64,000 bases of DNA, taken from contig NC_011365.1 of assembly GCF_000021325.1 (NCBI RefSeq), forward strand, positions 2,694,001 through 2,758,000. The letters run 5' to 3'. The first letter of the stretch is position 1; each line of letters starts with the position of its first letter. Source of the stretch: Gluconacetobacter diazotrophicus PA1 5 (GTDB taxonomy: Bacteria; Pseudomonadota; Alphaproteobacteria; Acetobacterales; Acetobacteraceae). Below the pieces are notes generated by a model that did not search any database, was not told the origin of the DNA, and saw nothing but the letters and a program-made list of their open reading frames with translations. Both the position numbers and the translations under genes were made by a program. This document shows, one piece after another, positions 16,330 through 25,427 of this stretch.

Positions 16330-18485
16330 TATGCACGCCCCTTGATCAAGCCGCTCGTTTCAAGCTGGATCATGCGCCCGACCAGCGACTGAAACTCTTG
16401 GCGTCCTTCTTTCGTCCGGTTCATCTGCGCCGCGAACACATCCATCTGCGGCTTTTCCATCCGCGACATGATGAACGGGGTAGGGTCCCCAGCGACGTTG
16501 TTCCAATCACGCTGGAACTGGGCCGCGTTGCCCTGGTAGTCGGCCGCGAAATTGTTCTTCGCGATGACCCAGTCGTTCAGGCCCATCAGTTCGCTGTTGA
16601 CTGCCTTGATGCCGCTCTTCGACATGGTGTCGTTGGGGATGCCGGAGGACATGGCTTCGGTGACATGCGCGCCCCCCTGAGGGTTGTATTGATGCACGAA
16701 CCCGCCCAGAAGCTGGACTGAGTTTTTCACGTAAGCTTCCTGGTCGCCCACACCCTCCAGCGGCTCCATGCCGGCCATCGACCGCAGGGCGTTCAGGCTC
16801 TTCCACAGTCCCAGACGGACCGACGAATACTTGTCTGGCGTCCAGGTCCCGGCGTCCACCTCGTGGTTCATCTGCGTCAGGATACCGTTGTTGCGCTGTG
16901 CGCCTTCCACTTGGTTGGCCGTAGCCGTCCGCACACCTTCCATGTCCTGCGCGGCCTTGGTTCGCGCCGCAGTCGCGACGTTCAGGTCGGCCTGTCCCTG
17001 CGGGCTCAGTTCTGGCTTGCCCGCGACGCCGGGGAGGGGCGGCGTGCCTGCAGCGAACTGCGCATTCCCGGCGGCCGGTGCCTGCGCGTCCCCAGCACCG
17101 CCGGATGCTTGCTGCCCGGGCGGCGCGACCATCGCGAACCGCCGCGATGCATCCCCCACGATGTCCCCGATTCGCTGTCCGGCCTGCTGCGGGTTCGCCT
17201 GCGCCGCATTCGGCAGCACCTGTGCAAGGGTCAGGTTCGGGGCCTGAGTGGCAGCACGCAACACCGTCGCCGCGCCGTCGGCGCCATAGCGGTGCGAAAG
17301 CGCCAGCGTCGGTCCGGTTGCCGGGATGCCAAGCTGACCCAGCCGCTGTGCATTCTGCTGCGCATAGGCCGCTGTCGCCTGGCGCGTCAGATCGGGGTCG
17401 GATCGCAGGGCGTTAAGCTGGTCGTCCGACTGGCCGGCCAGATCGGGACGTATCCGGCGGATAAGGGGCGCCCAGGTCCCTCCAAGGAACTGGCCGTTTC
17501 CGACCGCTGATGTCGTGGGCGTGCCGCCCGGGCCGCTGGCATTCGGCTGGGCGGGATTGCCGCTCGGGTTTTCCCACGACGTGATTGCATCCGTGTAATT
17601 AGGCGCCACGCCGGGCTGCCCGCGTAGCACGCCCAGCGCCTGCGCCTTCGTCATCGTGCGCTTTGAATAGCTGCCGTCGAGATTCTGCTGCGGCAAATCC
17701 ATTGTGTCGTAGCCGGCCCGCGCCGCCGCTTCGGCGCTGGTCGTGGCGCCAGACTTCGCCGCCTGTGCCGCCACGATATCGGGCGCGGCTTCCGGACGTC
17801 CGTCAGGCCCGACACGCATGCCCTGGCCCATGGCTGCCTGATTGTAACCCATCAGGGCCTTGGCATCGGTCAGGGAGTTCATCACCGCATCCCGATGTCC
17901 GAAATTGCCATACAGATGCTGCAGATCGGTCGGAGACAGATATCCCTGCCGGTACGCCTGGACGACGTTCTGGTCCCACTCCTTGGGGGTTGTCGCATCG
18001 GACGCAAGCTGGAACAGGGCAGTGCGGCGCCGGTCGAATGCCGTCGCGAACGCCTTGTCCATATCCGGCGACATCGCCGCCAGTGACATGTCCTGCTGCG
18101 GCATCGAGAACCCGGACGGCGCGATCCGTCCGCCCCATTGCGACAGGGTGACGCCAGGAACAATTTCCTGGTCGACCGGCGCTCCGGTGTTCCCTGCCAC
18201 AGGCGGCGAAGCGCCTTGCCCAGGAATCGGCACGCTAGCCAACGACGAACTGCCGCCTGTTTGCGGCGCGGCGGCTGCCAGCGCATTCGGCTGGCCACCC
18301 ATCTGCTGGCCGAGGAAATACTGCCGCCCCGCGAGCATCAGCGCATTCTGCTGGTTCGCGATCTGCTTGCCCAGCGTGTCCTGATTGGCCTGCCGGATCT
18401 GCGCCGCCTGTTGCTGGGCAGCATTGTTCGCGTTGATCAGTGCCATCGGATCGGAGACGTAGGCAGCGAATGGATTGTCAGGCAT
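16329..18485 (-). CDS. Virion ejection protein with lytic transglycosylase-like domain
   Basis: 718 aa. The N-terminus is a Gln/Ala-rich helix (AAQQQAAQIRQANQDTLGKQ). The domain at about 300-430 resembles a lysozyme-fold peptidoglycan hydrolase: Glu in TSWENPSGNP, then TTSAVGNGQFLGGTWAPLIR, a long helix and LALSHRYGADGAATVLRA. The C-terminal 200 residues are helical. It probably locally opens the peptidoglycan during DNA entry, as virion-associated lysozymes of podoviruses do. It is encoded between two other ejection-type genes, an order like the gp7-gp20-gp16 set of P22, though sequence identity was not tested. Confidence 0.82.
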   Translation of the reverse strand: MPDNPFAAYVSDPMALINANNAAQQQAAQIRQANQDTLGKQIANQQNALMLAGRQYFLGQQMGGQPNALAAAAPQTGGSSSLASVPIPGQGASPPVAGNTGAPVDQEIVPGVTLSQWGGRIAPSGFSMPQQDMSLAAMSPDMDKAFATAFDRRRTALFQLASDATTPKEWDQNVVQAYRQGYLSPTDLQHLYGNFGHRDAVMNSLTDAKALMGYNQAAMGQGMRVGPDGRPEAAPDIVAAQAAKSGATTSAEAAARAGYDTMDLPQQNLDGSYSKRTMTKAQALGVLRGQPGVAPNYTDAITSWENPSGNPAQPNASGPGGTPTTSAVGNGQFLGGTWAPLIRRIRPDLAGQSDDQLNALRSDPDLTRQATAAYAQQNAQRLGQLGIPATGPTLALSHRYGADGAATVLRAATQAPNLTLAQVLPNAAQANPQQAGQRIGDIVGDASRRFAMVAPPGQQASGGAGDAQAPAAGNAQFAAGTPPLPGVAGKPELSPQGQADLNVATAARTKAAQDMEGVRTATANQVEGAQRNNGILTQMNHEVDAGTWTPDKYSSVRLGLWKSLNALRSMAGMEPLEGVGDQEAYVKNSVQLLGGFVHQYNPQGGAHVTEAMSSGIPNDTMSKSGIKAVNSELMGLNDWVIAKNNFAADYQGNAAQFQRDWNNVAGDPTPFIMSRMEKPQMDVFAAQMNRTKEGRQEFQSLVGRMIQLETSGLIKGRA

Positions 18486-18488
18486 CTG

Positions 18489-19241
18489 TTACCACCCCGC
18501 CGCTGTCGTGCCACCGGCGCCACCGAAAATGTCCGAACCGTAAGACGACCCGCCCCCGCCAAGATAATTGGCCAGAGAGGAAAGCACGTTCGTGCTGGTC
18601 CCGCTGCTGGTGTTCTGGGTTCCGGACAGACCGCTCAGCAGACCGGTTATGCCGCTGGACAGCGCATTGTTCGACGCCACCGTTCCGCTTCCCAGGGCAC
18701 TGGCCAGCGACGACGAGATATTGCTCCCCGTGGACGCCGCGCTGCTGCCAGATCCTGCCAGACTCGACGCCGCGCTCGAACCGCTGCCCGCCAACTGCTG
18801 CAGGGCGGTCATGTAATTCCCGAAATTCTGGCTGGCATAGTTCTGCGCATAATTACCCAGCGCCGAAAGCTGCCCGCCCGAAAGCGACAGCCCTTTCGCC
18901 GCCGCCGCCTGGTTCAGCGCCTGCTCGCCCTGCTGCAGCGGAAAGGTGTAGTAGGGCGTCTGGGTGTACTGCTGGTAGGCATCCAGCGCACCCGACCCTT
19001 GTCCGTTCGATCCCGTGCCAAGCCCCATCAGGTCCGCGAGGCTGTAGAGCGCATTCGTGCCGGTGGAGATATACGGACTAAGGTTCGTGGTGGCCGTGTT
19101 ATAGATGCCCTCGTCGTAGTTGAGGGCGTTCTGCTGGACGGCAGCTTCCTGCTTCGCAGCCTTGCTCGCTGCACTCGACCCCATCAAGCCACTGACCAGC
19201 GACCCAACGCCGGCTACCGATCCCCCGATGATCGATGTCAT
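18489..19241 (-). CDS. Internal virion protein, Ser/Gly-rich
   Basis: 250 aa from ATG 19241, which overlaps the upstream stop (ATGA). The N-terminal hydrophobic Gly/Ser segment (SIIGGSVAGVGSLVSGLMGS) is a typical start of small podovirus ejection proteins that may form a membrane channel. The middle has aromatic Gln-rich helices (QYTQTPYYTFPLQQGEQALNQ). The C-terminal 100 residues are a low-complexity Ser/Gly/Ala tail. It is first of the three ejection genes and likely works with them. Confidence 0.72.
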   Translation of the reverse strand: MTSIIGGSVAGVGSLVSGLMGSSAASKAAKQEAAVQQNALNYDEGIYNTATTNLSPYISTGTNALYSLADLMGLGTGSNGQGSGALDAYQQYTQTPYYTFPLQQGEQALNQAAAAKGLSLSGGQLSALGNYAQNYASQNFGNYMTALQQLAGSGSSAASSLAGSGSSAASTGSNISSSLASALGSGTVASNNALSSGITGLLSGLSGTQNTSSGTSTNVLSSLANYLGGGGSSYGSDIFGGAGGTTAAGW

Positions 19242-19714
19242 GGTGCGATCCACCTTTCGTAAAGCGTCTCGAACGGTGCCCAGCCCAGCCGCCGCAGGAT
19301 CACGCCGTTATCCAGCGGCCGCCCGTCGGGAGCATGATGCAGTTTCGTGCCGGCGATCACGCGCCGCACGCCCCGCGCGGACAGCGTCCGTTCCGCCGTG
19401 CGCAGCAGTGCCGGCCCCGCCGTCCAGCGCCGGGCCTCGGGCGCGACGTAATACAGGTCCAGCACCGCATGCAGGACTGTCTGGTAATGCAGGTGGGTCT
19501 GGATGATGGCGATGACATAACCGACCAGGCAGCCGTCACGCCGCATCGTCACCACATGCAGGCAGTCTTGTGCGTCGATCGCCGCGTATTTCGCCAGATC
19601 GGGCGAGAGCGGCATCGCGTCATGGTCGCGTCCGACCTCGCGCCAATGGCTCTCCCACAGAACCTGCAATTCCGGAAGCACATGCGCCCATGGCTCGACC
19701 TGATAGACGTTCAC
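19238..19714 (-). CDS. GNAT-type N-acetyltransferase
   Basis: 158 aa from GTG 19714, which overlaps the stop of the upstream gene (GTGA). Typical GNAT layout: the beta4 strand (YQTVLHAVLDLYYVAPEARR) leads to the acetyl-CoA loop region (RRWTAGPALLRTAERTLSARG), then beta5 (VRRVIAGTKLHHAP) and a C-terminal strand (GVILRRLGWAPFETLYERW). The classical Q-x-x-G-x-G/A is replaced by R-x-W-T-A-G. Acetyltransferases of this type are often found among podovirus tail and ejection genes; the substrate is unknown. Confidence 0.82.
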   Translation of the reverse strand: MNVYQVEPWAHVLPELQVLWESHWREVGRDHDAMPLSPDLAKYAAIDAQDCLHVVTMRRDGCLVGYVIAIIQTHLHYQTVLHAVLDLYYVAPEARRWTAGPALLRTAERTLSARGVRRVIAGTKLHHAPDGRPLDNGVILRRLGWAPFETLYERWIAP

Positions 19715-20055
19715 GACGTGGTCACCTGCAGGCCGGCCGCCACAACGGTGAGGGCGTTCGACGCCGACGCCATAACCGCGATGGCATCCCCTGGCGATAG
19801 CACCTTGCCGATCTCGTTCGGGCTGTTCCACGTCTGGCCGCCCAGGATCGTCTGGCTGAGCGTGGTGGTGTTCGTGGCGCCCGCAGTCGATCCCGAGGGA
19901 ACGAGATAGATCGTGACCTGCGCCGGCGCCGTGCCGATGTTGCAGACGCTCAGGCTATCAATGCGCGAGATTACGCCCGTGGGCGATATGTAGAGAGACG
20001 CAGCGGATGCCGGAACGGCCTGCGCGGCAATCAGGGATACGGGCTGAACGGACAT
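19711..20055 (-). CDS. Phage structural protein, unknown (tail-associated)
   Basis: 114 aa from ATG 20055 (an in-frame ATG at 20076 would add seven residues). Beta-rich, Ala/Thr/Val-rich (SLYISPTGVISRIDSLSVCN, then LSPGDAIAVMASASNALTVV), resembling small decoration or fibre-tip proteins. It is preceded by the 23-bp repeat at 20105-20127. It overlaps the GNAT gene by 4 bp. Confidence 0.65.
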   Translation of the reverse strand: MSVQPVSLIAAQAVPASAASLYISPTGVISRIDSLSVCNIGTAPAQVTIYLVPSGSTAGATNTTTLSQTILGGQTWNSPNEIGKVLSPGDAIAVMASASNALTVVAAGLQVTTS

Positions 20056-20104
20056 GGCACCTGCATTCGCGTACACGTCCCCCGGCGGGGGGGCGTTCGG
20101 ATGG

Positions 20105-20127
20105 CGGGCGATGCCTATGCCCTGATG
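20105..20127. repeat. 23-bp direct repeat, second copy
   Basis: Identical to 9128-9150. It lies about 50 bp upstream of the tail-associated gene starting at 20055, in a 113-bp gap. See the first copy for interpretation. Confidence 0.6.
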
Positions 20128-20168
20128 TGCGTTTTTACCTTACGAGCATAGGGCGGCGCAAGCGCGTC

Positions 20169-21161
20169 CTATCGCACCGGGCTTATCACTGCCATTCCTA
20201 CGATGTTGGTGCCCGTCGCCGCGGCTGAGAATTCCGCTCCAACAGTAATTCCTCCTTTTGACAGTAGACCCGACGTAAACGCAGATACGAAACGATTTCC
20301 TCCGTTTGTACTACCAGTCGTCCATGCAGTTTGTCCTGCCGTGGCGCCGGTCAAGGTCACCGTCGGCTCGGTGGCAGCCCCTAGGGAAGAGACCATGCCG
20401 ACCGCGAAGCTGTTATTGTCTGGTATTCCCGAACCCGCGTTGATCGCGGTACCGCCGCCCGAATAATTGTTCCCTTCCTGTACCGAGACGATATTCCCCG
20501 TTGCCACTCCGGAGAGTTCGAACAGACACCCTGACCACCCCGTCGCCTGGGTCGAAAGCGTGATGCTGCTGGTGTCTCCCGGCATCGCGTACCGATAGAC
20601 GATCATCAGCCCGTCGCTGGACTCGGACCCATCCATATAAAGTTGCGACCAGCCCGGAGATAGACCCGGGTTGGTGGGCCATTTCGCCCCAACATACAGG
20701 AGCATATTGCCTGCTTCGGGGGTGTTTGTCAGAGGAACAACCAGAGCTGAGGACGAATAGGCCACTACCTGACTCTGGACGATTTCCGGCGCACTCGTCT
20801 CTGATGGTGCGGCCCATGTCCCGTCGGCACGCAGGAAATTGGCTGTCCCGCCGCCGCTGGCCGGCACCGCGCCCGGGAGCGTCGTCGTGAAGCTGTTCAC
20901 CAAAGCCGTCAACTGCGCCTGGTTCAGAGCCGTCGGAACCGCGCTCGAACCGCTGACATTCCCCAGCACGGTATTGCTTACGATCGGGCTCAGGCCGTCG
21001 CCGGTCGCGCTATCCCAGCCCGTGCCGTTCCACAGCGATAGCACTTTGGTATCCGTTGCGTAATAGATGCCCAGTGCCGCCGACGAAATGGACAGGGAAG
21101 CCGGACGATTGGCTGCCGGTCCCTCGCCTAGATAGTCCACGATAAGCGTGCTGCTGGCCAT
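20169..21161 (-). CDS. Tail fibre/tailspike-like protein
   Basis: 330 aa. The N-terminal part resembles a virion-anchoring segment followed by an element common in fibres (SGGGTANFLRADGTWAAPSET, the FLRADGTWAAP motif). The C-terminal 200 residues are a beta-sandwich-like domain rich in G, S and T (LLYVGAKWPTNPGLSPGWSQL, then SSITLSTQATGWSGCLFEL), likely carbohydrate-binding. It is encoded directly after the 210-aa protein with a 1-bp overlap. Probably host-range determining. Confidence 0.78.
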   Translation of the reverse strand: MASSTLIVDYLGEGPAANRPASLSISSAALGIYYATDTKVLSLWNGTGWDSATGDGLSPIVSNTVLGNVSGSSAVPTALNQAQLTALVNSFTTTLPGAVPASGGGTANFLRADGTWAAPSETSAPEIVQSQVVAYSSSALVVPLTNTPEAGNMLLYVGAKWPTNPGLSPGWSQLYMDGSESSDGLMIVYRYAMPGDTSSITLSTQATGWSGCLFELSGVATGNIVSVQEGNNYSGGGTAINAGSGIPDNNSFAVGMVSSLGAATEPTVTLTGATAGQTAWTTGSTNGGNRFVSAFTSGLLSKGGITVGAEFSAAATGTNIVGMAVISPVR

Positions 21162-21793
21162 TACACAGGCACTCCTATTGTCTGCCCCAGGGGATCTGTC
21201 ATGAATGACGGACCGGGGAGGTCACCATTGACCAGCGCGAGAACTCCCGCCGACGGCGTCCCGCCATTTCCGGTGGACCACCCTGTGTCAGTGCCGGCGC
21301 CAGACTGCTTCGACCACAGGGCACCCAATGAACTGCCGTCCCGCTGCAAGTACAGGTCCCCGATCCACCCTGCAACGCGCCCGACCGGCGATCCGAACCC
21401 GTCCAGCACCCGCGCGCCGTTATGCAGGACGACGATATCCGTCGGCGGCGCAGGCGGTGATGGCACTGCTGTCTCCGATGCCGCCACCGGGCGCGGAATA
21501 GCGGCCAGCAGCGCCAGAAGCCGTGCCTCGTTCACTCCGGAATGGAGGGCTGGCGTCGCATCCGGTGGGGGAGGATAAGACGCAGGCAGCGTCACATCCC
21601 CATTTCCGCCGCTGGGGATGGACGCCACCGGCATGCCCAGCGCCTCCGCGATCACCTGGACGTTGCGGATTGTCGTAGAGGCACCGGCCTGCAACCGCGC
21701 CAGGAACTGATAGGCCGACAGGGTCAGCGCCCCGGTGCCGTCGACGAAGGGCCGGTCCCCGACCGGCAGCGTCTGGCGCGATGGCTCCGGCAT
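21161..21793 (-). CDS. Phage tail/head-associated protein
   Basis: 210 aa from ATG 21793, which overlaps the gp10-like stop (TGATG). The segment DRPFVDGTGALTLSAYQFLARLQAG is a short helical motif seen near the start of many phage structural proteins. The C-terminal part contains VLHNGARVLDGFGSP and LYLQRDGSSLGALWSKQSG, typical of fibre-connector repeats. No enzyme motif. It probably bridges gp10-like and fibre proteins. Confidence 0.65.
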   Translation of the reverse strand: MPEPSRQTLPVGDRPFVDGTGALTLSAYQFLARLQAGASTTIRNVQVIAEALGMPVASIPSGGNGDVTLPASYPPPPDATPALHSGVNEARLLALLAAIPRPVAASETAVPSPPAPPTDIVVLHNGARVLDGFGSPVGRVAGWIGDLYLQRDGSSLGALWSKQSGAGTDTGWSTGNGGTPSAGVLALVNGDLPGPSFMTDPLGQTIGVPV

Positions 21794-24700
21794 CAGTCCA
21801 TCCCCGCTTCGATATCCAGATAGAACCCGATCAGGTTGCGCCGCACCGGGTCCGTCACCTGCAGGCGCAGCACCCGCTGCCGCGCCTGCCCCAGCTTCAT
21901 CCAGCGCAGGCGCGTCAGGTATTCGCCCTGGCGGCCCATGGACCGGCACAGCCGCAGCGCGCTCCATGTCCGCGCCCCGTCGTCGGACCAGTCCAGCATG
22001 ATCTGCGGGTCGGCCCCCACGGGCGTGTTGGCGGCCTGGTCCATGACCTCCTGATAGGTGCTGCCGGGCGGGTTGGATTCTGCTGCATCAAGGGTGCCCG
22101 AAAGGGCAAACGGACCACCGCTGCCGCCGTTATTCGCGAAGGTGTCCACCTGCGTCCCCGGCGCTACGGTCAGGAACACCGGCGGCGCGACACCCAGCGG
22201 CACCGATCCGTCCGCCCCCGGATACTGCGCCCCCCCGGCCGCGCTGCGGAACAGGCGCCGGTTCGCGACCACCGACAGATCCACGGGCGCCGGCGGGGTC
22301 GCGATGAACAGGTCGGCAAGCTGCGCCACCGCCAGGGCCAGCGTGCCGAACCGGGTGCAATATTGCGCGCCCTCGGGGGCCGGATAGGCCCCGGCCGCCG
22401 TGCCGTACATATTGCCGAAGACCAGAACCGTATCGTCCCGCACATAGGCGACGGCGTTCCAGTCGCCCCACACGCCCGTCGATCCCGGCAGCGTGTATCC
22501 GGACCAGTCCGCCGCCCCGGCATACGCCTCGCCCGAGACGGCGCCCCCGAGCTGCACGGCGTTTCCGCCGGCATAGACGAACGCGCGCACCGTATCCCAC
22601 ACGCTGGCCCCGGACAGGTTGGCCTGGCTGTCGGACCGCCCGACCTTGAGGAACGTGACCAGCCAGTGCGACGTTCCGGGAATCGGCATCAGGCCAGGCT
22701 GGCCGCCATAGACATCCGTTCCGCCCGGCTGTCCGGTGGTGATGTAGGCATATTCGTCGGAAAACGGAATCTGCGCCGCCCCGGCCCCGTTCACCCAGTT
22801 CGCATTGTCGATGCTGTACATCGGCAAGGTCGCGCTGAAGGATGTCGCTTCGTTTTTCGCGAAATTCGACTCGACCAGGGCGTCATAGCCGACCGTGCCC
22901 ATGGCGATCTTGACCATGGCTCCGTCCGGGTAGGCCGGCCCTATGACGTTCGCGATTTCGCTGTTGGCATTCCCGCCGGAAACTGCGTTCGCCGCCATGT
23001 CGCCCCGGCTGAAATACAGGTAATGGTTGGTCCCACCCTCTCCATCAGGCAGGAAGAACCCAACGTTCCCGTTATATTCCCATTCCGTGAGCAGATTTGT
23101 TCCCAGAGCGGCAGGGTAGGTATAATTGATCTGCGGCACCTGATACGACGCCCATGTCGCTGTGTTGCCTAGCGACGGATACAGGCCATTGATGCCGCCG
23201 GTCTTCGCGGCGCCTGAAATGATCTGCGAAATCGACGGGAAGACGCACACATTCTTGACGGCACCGGGCCACGAGTCCTGCATCATCAAGATCGGGTCGT
23301 TGATCGTTTGCGTTCCCGCCAGGAAGCACCGGCCATCGCCGTAGTCGACGCCTAATTCGCTCGTCCAGTAACGGACAAGGCCAAGGAACGTTGGTGCAGC
23401 CCCATCATTCAGCCGGTAGATCGACAGGCCGACATACCAGGACCCGAACCCGGTTGCGACGGCCAGATACTGGCCCTGCATCAGAACGCTTGGCGTTGCC
23501 CCCCACGAGAACCAGTCCGTCACAGTTCCGACCTGTGACTCCACATCGGATTGGAGCGTCGCATAAGAGACCGTCCAGACGACCGACCCCGTCGCGGACA
23601 CGGCATTGATGTTCCCGCTGCCGTCACCCGAAATCATGTTGCCGAACTGGTCGGGCATGGGCGACGCATTCAGCCAATGCGTTCCGTCGCCTGCTGTGTG
23701 GCCACCGAAGGACGGATCGGCCAGAACGCCGGCTGGATTGTCCGTCCCATCCGATGGCGCCACGATCCACGGTTGCGAAGCAAGATTGGGCACCGGAACC
23801 GCCGACGACCATGTGACGCTGGACGGCACCAACGCCACATCGTTCGCGTAGACCTGCAATCTCTGGGACGATGGCGACAGCGAGAGCTGCACGTTCACCC
23901 AGGTCGACCATCCAGCGTAGGGATAACTGGCCGCCACGATCGGATTGCCGCTCGCATCCCATGCCCGGACCACGATCTGCGCCGTGCTGTCGGCCTGGTC
24001 ATTGACCAGCAGCACAACAAAGCCCGGGCCACCGTCCAGCGTGGGGGAATTGCCGAACAGCATCCCATTTGGCACCGCGGCGTCCGGCAGGTAGGCCCAC
24101 ACGCTTGCCAGCAGATTGGCGATGAATGCGGCAGATCCAGACGGTGCCCCCGCATGTGTCAGTTTCGACGGCGCGGTGATTTCCACTCCTGTCGGCGCAT
24201 AGGTCACGTTTTGCGTCGTGGGGGCGCCCGGCAGCCCAATTCCGGTTTCCACGTCCAGCTCGAACCGCTGCATGAACACCCGGCGGCGCGCGTCGTGAAT
24301 GGGCGGCGAGACGATCATGCCGCGCATCGTCGCCCCCAGTTCGGTGTAAACCTCGAAACTGTGCTGCGCGACAGTGCCGGTCAGGGAATCGTTCAGCAGC
24401 GTGCGTCCGTAGGCCTGCACGGCACCGCTGATCCTCCAGCGCCCGATGGAACTGTCCTCGCTGCCTCCGGTCCACGATTCCCGCTCATGCCATAGGCCGG
24501 TCGCCACGTCATAGACCCAGCTTGCCGGGGCCGAGGGAAACAGCAGGTTGATGAACTTGTGGCCTTCCAGCGTGTAACTGAAGCAGCGCGCATCGCTGCG
24601 GCGCGAATACGACTGCCACGCCCCCTCGGTCGCATGGGTCGAAATGCGCTCCGGCTGGAATCCGTTCAGCCTGTAGAACACCCCGTCGTCGCCTAGGAAG

Positions 24701-25422
24701 AAGGTCGTGTTATCCTCCAGGCAATGGGCATGCGGCCCGGCAATCCCGCGCTGGATAAAGGCGCCATCGAACCGCTGGAACGGAAAGGTCGGCGGCGCAT
24801 TGCCCGCATCATACCACACCTCCGTTCGCGCCGCGCCGAACAGCAGAAGCTGTTCATGCGTGTTTGTGATCGCCAGAAGCATATCCGGCGTCGCTTCTTT
24901 CGTTGCGAACTGCGTACCGTCGAAGGGCAGTAGGCCGCCTTCCGGCGAGATGAAGAACTCCCGCGTCCCCGCCCGGTTGAACACGAAATAGGTGTCGAAA
25001 TACACGACGCTGTCGGCCGGGTAGAAGTTCTCGTCGGTGATCTGCTCAATCCCGCCGGCTACCGTATAGTACCAGCCGGAATTACCATCGACCCAGACGA
25101 GATAGGTGTCATTGGTATCCATCGACACCGGACCCGTAACCCAGGTGCTACCGAGTGCCGTGGCGTTGCCGTTATCGTCCACTTGATAGAGCGTCTGCCC
25201 GGACACCACGTACAGGATGCCGTTCATGACACATGTGCCGAGGATTGGGCCGCTGCCGCATTGCGCGAACGCGACCAGCCCGGGGCATCCCCACACGCCG
25301 ATCGGTGATTTCGCGTCCTTCGGTTCGGATTCGGCATAGAAATTGACGCAGCGCTGCGCGTCCAGCGCGACGGATCGCGCCCGGTAGGACTGCACCGCAA
25401 AGGGAACGGCTTGCACCACCAT
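21793..25422 (-). CDS. P22 gp10-like head-completion (packaged DNA stabilisation) protein with very large insertion
   Basis: 1209 aa from ATG 25422. Residues 1-400 match the gp10/phage-stabilise pattern (VQSYRARSVALDAQRCVNFYAE, then EFFISPEGGLLPFDGTQF, then TFFLGDDGVFYRLNGFQ). The last 75 residues have the matching end of that fold (LDWSDDGARTWSALRLCRSMG, then RLRWMKLGQARQRVLRLQV). Between them, residues about 400-1135 are an extra 730-residue block without a recognised family, with beta-rich and sugar-binding-like segments. P22 gp10 is about 470 aa, so this is more than twice as long. It plugs the portal and connects to fibres. Confidence 0.85.
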   Translation of the reverse strand: MVVQAVPFAVQSYRARSVALDAQRCVNFYAESEPKDAKSPIGVWGCPGLVAFAQCGSGPILGTCVMNGILYVVSGQTLYQVDDNGNATALGSTWVTGPVSMDTNDTYLVWVDGNSGWYYTVAGGIEQITDENFYPADSVVYFDTYFVFNRAGTREFFISPEGGLLPFDGTQFATKEATPDMLLAITNTHEQLLLFGAARTEVWYDAGNAPPTFPFQRFDGAFIQRGIAGPHAHCLEDNTTFFLGDDGVFYRLNGFQPERISTHATEGAWQSYSRRSDARCFSYTLEGHKFINLLFPSAPASWVYDVATGLWHERESWTGGSEDSSIGRWRISGAVQAYGRTLLNDSLTGTVAQHSFEVYTELGATMRGMIVSPPIHDARRRVFMQRFELDVETGIGLPGAPTTQNVTYAPTGVEITAPSKLTHAGAPSGSAAFIANLLASVWAYLPDAAVPNGMLFGNSPTLDGGPGFVVLLVNDQADSTAQIVVRAWDASGNPIVAASYPYAGWSTWVNVQLSLSPSSQRLQVYANDVALVPSSVTWSSAVPVPNLASQPWIVAPSDGTDNPAGVLADPSFGGHTAGDGTHWLNASPMPDQFGNMISGDGSGNINAVSATGSVVWTVSYATLQSDVESQVGTVTDWFSWGATPSVLMQGQYLAVATGFGSWYVGLSIYRLNDGAAPTFLGLVRYWTSELGVDYGDGRCFLAGTQTINDPILMMQDSWPGAVKNVCVFPSISQIISGAAKTGGINGLYPSLGNTATWASYQVPQINYTYPAALGTNLLTEWEYNGNVGFFLPDGEGGTNHYLYFSRGDMAANAVSGGNANSEIANVIGPAYPDGAMVKIAMGTVGYDALVESNFAKNEATSFSATLPMYSIDNANWVNGAGAAQIPFSDEYAYITTGQPGGTDVYGGQPGLMPIPGTSHWLVTFLKVGRSDSQANLSGASVWDTVRAFVYAGGNAVQLGGAVSGEAYAGAADWSGYTLPGSTGVWGDWNAVAYVRDDTVLVFGNMYGTAAGAYPAPEGAQYCTRFGTLALAVAQLADLFIATPPAPVDLSVVANRRLFRSAAGGAQYPGADGSVPLGVAPPVFLTVAPGTQVDTFANNGGSGGPFALSGTLDAAESNPPGSTYQEVMDQAANTPVGADPQIMLDWSDDGARTWSALRLCRSMGRQGEYLTRLRWMKLGQARQRVLRLQVTDPVRRNLIGFYLDIEAGMD

Positions 25423-25427
25423 GACGA

